A DNA stretch of 7,221 nt. Origin: Sphingobacteriales bacterium. GTDB taxonomy: Bacteria; Bacteroidota; Bacteroidia; Chitinophagales; Chitinophagaceae. Of this stretch, positions 1-4,588 are shown piece after piece; position 1 is the stretch's first letter; each line of letters begins with the position of its first letter. The notes under the pieces are model-generated. The model was not told the origin of the DNA. It saw nothing but the letters and a program-made list of their open reading frames with translations, and ran no database searches. The stretch spans positions 1-7,221 of the forward strand of contig CANJEF010000058.1 in assembly GCA_947472965.1 (NCBI GenBank), in the 5' to 3' direction. A program made the translations under genes and the position numbers.

Positions 1-2192
1 GGCCTTGATGGATAGGTGATTCTGTAAATTCTTCCATGCGTATGGTCTCTCAATGGATCCCGGATATTGTGTTGCATGTGTCCAATAAGCACATTGTGCC
101 AATCTGCAATATACAATGATCCATCAGGAGCAAACTCAAGGTCTACAGGCCTGAAATTCATGTCGGCAGATTGCATAAGATCTTGTCTGTGTCTGCTTGT
201 ATACCCAGAAGCTGAGTCACTGATGGTATGTTGTTTTGTTCCTAAAAATCCAATGGTGTTGTTGATCAGAAAATCACCCTGCACTTCATCCGGGAAATGT
301 CTGCTGGATATAAATTCCAATCCCGATGTCGGCCTTACCCGATGTGCCTCTTCAATAATGCTTTTTGATTTAGGTGTAGATTCTCCGTAGCGTGATTTCA
401 CTGTGCCTGGCAACATCCATGCTACATCAGGTCCTGAAGTTTCTGCATAGAATACCTGTCCCCATTCATCAAACGCAATGCCCCATGGATTGGGTATGGA
501 TAATTGTGCGATGCGATCCAGCTTTTTCTTGTTGGGATCATAACGGAAGAAGCCACCGTTGGTTCCGCGCACAGGACCATATGATGTTTCAATGTCATTT
601 GCAAGAAATACTCCTTGTCCCATATAAATGGCTCCGGAAGCATCTGTTGTAAATGCATGGTGGTTGTGATGCGTATCATGGTCGTCAAAGCCACTCAATA
701 AAATTTCTTTTGTATCTGCTTTGTCATCACCATCGAGGTCACGAAGTAAAACAAAGTTGGTGCCTTGCGAAACATAAACACCTTCGGGTGCGAGTTCAAA
801 GCCGAGCGGCAGATGCAATTTGTCTGCAAAGGTTGTTTGCTTATCTGCTTTTCCATCTGCATCTGTATCTTCCAGAATAATCAATTTGTCATTTGGTTTT
901 GAATCTCCTGGTTTCCAATGGGGATAGGTTGGCATAACCGCAACCCATAATCTTCCTTTGTTGTCGAATGATATTTGTACCGGATTTGCAAGATCTATGA
1001 ATTCAGATTCTGAAGCAAAAAGATCAATTTTATAGCCAGGGGCCATGGTGAATTTGTCTAATGCTTCTTTGCCATATAGGTATTTTAAATCACCATTGTT
1101 GTTGCTTGGGTCATAATTTGTTTCTACTGCAGGAAGGGTTGTTGTGTTTGCATCTGCAACTGCCAGGTCCATCTTTTCACCCTTTGCCGCCTTCCAGATC
1201 GCTTCATCCCTTATCAACGTCATCTCCCTTATTTTTATTAATTCGGCAGGGTAGTTATCGGGACCAAATGGATCATATCTTCTTCCGTAAACATGAACTC
1301 CATTTGGCACTTTGAAATCATTGTGCCACATCCAGTTTTTTTCCTTTACTGCCTGATGTATTAAATCACGGTATTGTTGTGCCGGTGTATTGGCAGTGCC
1401 AAATATTCCATCAACAATAAAAGGGGAGAATTTTGCATAGCCACTCTCGTTCATTTGTGATCCGTCAATGGTTAGTGATGTTGTTTGATCACTAAACCAT
1501 TCCTTCGTTGGTCCGAATGCATCAATAAACAAGACCTTGTTGCTCGCTGCAATTTCTTTCATTGCATTTGCATATAATGAAAGATTTTTATTTTCTGCAA
1601 TGCCATTTGGAAGATCATATTGATCAGAAAGATTTTCAAATGCAATTGGAGAAACCAATGCCAACTGTGGTTTTGAAACACCATTATACTTTTGTTTCAA
1701 CGTATGCTTGATGAATGCGTCTAATTCCGCTTTGTAGTTCTCCAGTTTTGTAGCGCCTTCAAATGATTCATTATATCCAAAAAAAGCAATGATGATATCG
1801 GCCTTGTGCTTACTGATCCATTGATCTGGATAGTCATTGAATCCTTCTGTTTCGCCACTCTTTGCCAGTTCTGTTTGGAATTTTTCTGCTCCAGGAAATG
1901 CCCATGGGGTTGGCCTTGCAGAGTGGGGCCTGAATCCCGGCGTATTTCCGCCATCACACATGTTGCGGATGTATAGCATGCTATCAGGATAACGCGTGTG
2001 TAGTTCCGTTTCAAAAAAACCATAATTCATTTCACGTGAACCGAGGTTGTTTCCAATCAAAATGATATGTGATCCTTTTTTTATTTTCAACTTTTTTGAT
2101 GAAGGCAGGTTGAAAGCGATGATTGAAAATGTGACTAACGACAATACGATTGGCGTTAGTATGTTTTTTTTGAAAAAGGAACTTGCTTTCAT
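1..2192 (-). CDS. Exported SGNH-hydrolase-like / PVC-type beta-propeller fusion (3' end cut by window)
   Basis: The frame starts at ATG 2192 and stays open for 730 codons to the left edge; I followed it through the gene without a stop or frameshift. Residues 8-28 are a signal peptide or membrane anchor (KKN, then ILTPIVLSLVTFSIIAF). Residues 36-265 are an SGNH-type fold: block I ILIGNNLGSRE (44-54), block II around RNMCDGG (76-82), block III FFGYNESFEG (137-146), and block V DGSQMNESGY (243-252). The nucleophile Ser and the block V His are absent. About 265-340 is a helical linker. From about 380 a propeller follows, with acidic turns at 442-450 and 485-493, a His cluster at 505-512, and the family's closing motif DPLRDHTHGRIYRIT (712-726). 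Family members usually continue into HEAT repeats and a cytochrome c domain, here outside the window. Fusion and family are clear; substrate and activity are not. Confidence 0.92.
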   Translation of the reverse strand, partial: MKASSFFKKNILTPIVLSLVTFSIIAFNLPSSKKLKIKKGSHIILIGNNLGSREMNYGFFETELHTRYPDSMLYIRNMCDGGNTPGFRPHSARPTPWAFPGAEKFQTELAKSGETEGFNDYPDQWISKHKADIIIAFFGYNESFEGATKLENYKAELDAFIKHTLKQKYNGVSKPQLALVSPIAFENLSDQYDLPNGIAENKNLSLYANAMKEIAASNKVLFIDAFGPTKEWFSDQTTSLTIDGSQMNESGYAKFSPFIVDGIFGTANTPAQQYRDLIHQAVKEKNWMWHNDFKVPNGVHVYGRRYDPFGPDNYPAELIKIREMTLIRDEAIWKAAKGEKMDLAVADANTTTLPAVETNYDPSNNNGDLKYLYGKEALDKFTMAPGYKIDLFASESEFIDLANPVQISFDNKGRLWVAVMPTYPHWKPGDSKPNDKLIILEDTDADGKADKQTTFADKLHLPLGFELAPEGVYVSQGTNFVLLRDLDGDDKADTKEILLSGFDDHDTHHNHHAFTTDASGAIYMGQGVFLANDIETSYGPVRGTNGGFFRYDPNKKKLDRIAQLSIPNPWGIAFDEWGQVFYAETSGPDVAWMLPGTVKSRYGESTPKSKSIIEEAHRVRPTSGLEFISSRHFPDEVQGDFLINNTIGFLGTKQHTISDSASGYTSRHRQDLMQSADMNFRPVDLEFAPDGSLYIADWHNVLIGHMQHNIRDPLRDHTHGRIYRITYPSR
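2109..2192 (-). other. Signal peptide of the SGNH-propeller protein
   Basis: The first 28 residues have Lys8-Lys9 before an uninterrupted hydrophobic stretch from Ile11 to Phe27. No Cys lies in this region, so it is not a lipoprotein signal, unlike the first gene of the cluster. It could be cleaved after the hydrophobic core or stay as an N-terminal anchor; the sequence does not decide. Export is expected because the haem c domain usual in this family matures outside the cytoplasm. Confidence 0.75.
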
Positions 2193-2234
2193 CTGTATTC
2201 GTTGAGTGTGGTTAAGTTTATTGATGATAATATG
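2193..2234 (-). other. 42-nt spacer before the SGNH-propeller gene
   Basis: A short AT-rich gap following the TAA of the cupin gene. I see no terminator hairpin, no TAnnTTTG box and no purine-rich Shine-Dalgarno directly before the ATG; the preceding bases are CGAATACAG. This fits read-through transcription from the upstream genes and the weak ribosome binding sites usual in Bacteroidota. Confidence 0.5.
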
Positions 2235-3449
2235 TTAGCGTGCAAGATCCGGGTTTTCAGGGCCGAAATGTTTTAACATAACGATCGGGTCTGTTGTTGA
2301 TTGGTTTGTTATTTTAACGCCTTCCTTGGCAGCTTTTTCCGTGATGAAAAATTCATCATTGGTGAGTTGTCCGTAGCGAATCAATGATGGCGTTTCAATA
2401 TCCCACACGCCCATCTTTCCTCTACCCTGCATCATGATGATGCCATAGGCTGCATTGTCTTTTATTGTTACGGTGGCGCCAGGAAGAACAGTCAATTCCT
2501 TTGCACTGAAGGCATCTGATTTGTAGCAGATCCATTTGTCTATGTAGCCTGCTGCCTTCATTTCTTCCATTGGATTCACTGGAATTGGATTCATGAACCT
2601 GTTTTGATAAAGATGCGGATCCACGTTTAATTCCCAGTCAATCACATCAAGCAGTGCCTCATAATCACCAATGCTTTCCTTTGGCGTTCCATTCCACAAA
2701 AGCTCTTCAGGAATGATGGCCTCATTCACCAATGATTGGTACATGGCAAATACATCTGATGCCTTTTGTGGTTCATATGTGCACATGCTGCCTGGTGCAT
2801 GCAACAAGCCGGGAGGTACATCCCATCCTGTTCCTGGATCTAATTGATAAGCCTGGGAGTAGCTCGTTATTTTATTATCGCCTTTGGCGAAATTCATCAG
2901 GCATTCTTTGATTTGTGCCCTGGTGGTACCTGGGGCAATTCCCATAAAAGTATAAGGGAAATCTCCTCCATGGTTATTCAATTGTGGAGGAAAATAATAT
3001 GCTTCAGGTTTTCCAAATTGTCCGATCAGAGCCGCTTTTTCATCATTGTGGTGAACATGATGAGGAAGCGGACCCATGTTATCAAAGAATTTCGAATACA
3101 TCGGCCATGACCCATGCTTGTTCCAAAGTCGGTCACCAATGATTTCGCCCTTGAGTTGAGCAATTGCATCTTTTAAAAGAATTTGCTTTTCTGAATTTCC
3201 ATCCATGAAAACAATTGGACTCAATCCTTCGTTCTTGCCGGTGAGCGGACCATTCATGGCAGGGGTTGTAGAGGATAACCACCTTTCATCAATACCACCA
3301 CGTGCACCTCCAAGTACATAATAATCATCCGGGTGAAGCTTTATTCTTCTGCCGGGCACACAAAAAGAACGGGGAACCCATGTTGGTGCAAGTCGCAGTA
3401 TGCCATTGCCTTGTTCAAGGGCCTTTTCAGCCAATTGTACATTTTCCAT
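2235..3449 (-). CDS. Class I mannose-6-phosphate isomerase-like double-cupin protein
   Basis: A 404-residue protein without a signal peptide, probably cytoplasmic. It resembles class I phosphomannose isomerase (ManA) in its first cupin: LPHHVHHNDE (128-137), then GKPEAYYF (146-153), then GWDVPPGLLHAPGS (208-221). These match ManA's 'QxHP..E', 'GKxEMWY' and 'VPAGTxHA' blocks, giving H131, H133, E149 and H217 as likely metal ligands. A second, weaker cupin spans about 300-395, around LPGATVTI and MMQGRGKMGVW. The N-terminus carries an unusual signature, LHPDDYYVLGGARGGIDERW (39-58), not typical of ManA. An in-frame TAA lies a short way upstream of the ATG, so the start is secure; the gene ends in TAA. 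It sits 59 nt after the epimerase-like gene. A metal-dependent sugar or sugar-phosphate isomerase is likely, but true ManA activity is doubtful and no symbol is given. Confidence 0.82.
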   Translation of the reverse strand: MENVQLAEKALEQGNGILRLAPTWVPRSFCVPGRRIKLHPDDYYVLGGARGGIDERWLSSTTPAMNGPLTGKNEGLSPIVFMDGNSEKQILLKDAIAQLKGEIIGDRLWNKHGSWPMYSKFFDNMGPLPHHVHHNDEKAALIGQFGKPEAYYFPPQLNNHGGDFPYTFMGIAPGTTRAQIKECLMNFAKGDNKITSYSQAYQLDPGTGWDVPPGLLHAPGSMCTYEPQKASDVFAMYQSLVNEAIIPEELLWNGTPKESIGDYEALLDVIDWELNVDPHLYQNRFMNPIPVNPMEEMKAAGYIDKWICYKSDAFSAKELTVLPGATVTIKDNAAYGIIMMQGRGKMGVWDIETPSLIRYGQLTNDEFFITEKAAKEGVKITNQSTTDPIVMLKHFGPENPDLAR

Positions 3450-3508
3450 TGATTGATATTTTGCTGTTAGTTGATGTTGATATTATCTATTAAATTTTAG
3501 AAGTATTA
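3450..3508 (-). other. 59-nt spacer between the epimerase-like and cupin genes
   Basis: This AT-rich gap is the longest spacer in the window. I see no GC-rich hairpin with a U-tract, no clear Bacteroidota -7 box (TAnnTTTG) and no strong ribosome binding site. It contains the octamer AATATCAA twice on the minus strand (3460-3453 and 3484-3477), 24 bp apart. Its composition makes this possible by chance. The simplest reading is an intra-operon spacer. Confidence 0.5.
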
Positions 3509-4582
3509 TCAGGGTTTAAATTTTTCCAAGAAGGAATTTATTTTTTCTTCCTCAAATAGTATTTCTATTTCCAAGCTGTATTCTTTTTTTTCTCCCGGTT
3601 CGATGTGTAGCAATGTGTTGTTCTGTCTTGCCCAAGCTTGTCCATGCGGTGGATGTGTACATGGTTCCAATCCCGTTACATATTCGCCTTTTCCCCAATG
3701 TTGCCAATTTGTGAGCCAGGGTAATTCATCTTTATTGAATCGCAATGAAACGGCGAGGTCCAATCTTGGATTGAACAGTCCTGTAAAACAGTTTCCTTGA
3801 TTATCAGATTCAATATTAATGATGCCTACATCTTCACCTGTTCCAAGGTGTTCCTCCATAACTGCAGGGCATGAATGAAAATCATGTTTGTCGTTGAAAA
3901 TCCGGTTCGGCATATTTTCATTCCGGGGTTTCCAACTTCCTTTCCACAAAATTTGTGTTCCTTCATCTGCCATTGGCCATCCGAAATTGAAGTGATACAT
4001 CAGCATGTGTGGGGCAGGTTTGTTGCCGCGGTTGATTACTTCATCATGAATACTGATAGTCGCTTCACCTATTTTTCCTCTTATTGTTCTTCTTAATTCC
4101 AGGGCAGGACCAAAGAGTTGATTCTGTCTCATCACTCCTGTGATACTCATGTCGAATTTGTTATTTGCAGGATCAGGTTGAATGATGGATTCGATGATGG
4201 CAGGAATATTACTGATTTCGCCATGCAATCCCCGTTGGCCATGTTCGTCTTCTTCAGGTCCACCGATGTGCGACATGCCGCACGTAGTTAGTAAACCACC
4301 ACCAAATGTTTGAAGCCAATCGATTCCTTTGTTCGACATCATTTGGGGAACCGTAATGCCGGTTCTTCCCAACCATGCTATGCTGTGTTGGTTGAAAAAT
4401 GCCTCTGCAATATCCATGGCCCTGTCAATTACTACCTTATAACGCAATCCAGTGCCTGTATTGATCCATGCAATGCGCGTGCCTCGTCCAGGTCCATTGT
4501 CCAATACCGATGTTTCAATACCACCAACCTGTGCGTTGTTTGATATTTTATCGAAAATTTCAGATTTTTTTTTCGATGACAT
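3509..4582 (-). CDS. DUF4432 / aldose 1-epimerase-like protein
   Basis: A 357-residue protein of the galactose-mutarotase-like superfamily, DUF4432 branch, probably acting on a free sugar or sugar derivative in the cytoplasm, since no signal peptide is visible. Family landmarks are VIDRAMDI (51-58), GGGLLTTCGMSHIGGP (94-109), GLHGEISN (118-125), LMYHFNFGWP (194-203), and KGEYVTGLEPCTHPPHG (298-314). By analogy with GalM (two His and one Glu), the catalytic candidates are H120, H197 and E306, all present. I chose the ATG at 4582. The frame also holds a TTG just before it at 4585, but the ATG lies 6 nt after the preceding TAA and needs no rare start. The gene ends with TGA directly followed by TAA. 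Codons 4-6 are a run of nine A. Members of this family are annotated only as 'aldose 1-epimerase family', so the substrate is open. Confidence 0.92.
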   Translation of the reverse strand: MSSKKKSEIFDKISNNAQVGGIETSVLDNGPGRGTRIAWINTGTGLRYKVVIDRAMDIAEAFFNQHSIAWLGRTGITVPQMMSNKGIDWLQTFGGGLLTTCGMSHIGGPEEDEHGQRGLHGEISNIPAIIESIIQPDPANNKFDMSITGVMRQNQLFGPALELRRTIRGKIGEATISIHDEVINRGNKPAPHMLMYHFNFGWPMADEGTQILWKGSWKPRNENMPNRIFNDKHDFHSCPAVMEEHLGTGEDVGIINIESDNQGNCFTGLFNPRLDLAVSLRFNKDELPWLTNWQHWGKGEYVTGLEPCTHPPHGQAWARQNNTLLHIEPGEKKEYSLEIEILFEEEKINSFLEKFKP

Positions 4583-4588
4583 CAATTA

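Noticed and set aside
422..694. Minus-strand open frame at 694-422
   Set aside because: It is out of frame with the SGNH-propeller gene, whose frame encodes recognisable propeller sequence here without interruption.
1721..2023. Minus-strand open frame at 2023-1721
   Set aside because: It is a frame shadow; the overlapping frame starting at 2192 carries SGNH blocks II and III in this interval.
3453..3484. Two AATATCAA octamers 24 bp apart as an operator
   Set aside because: The spacer is very AT-rich and short, and no third copy or promoter supports regulation; chance is enough.
4583..4585. TTG start for the epimerase-like gene
   Set aside because: An ATG follows immediately at 4582; a rare start one codon earlier adds nothing.
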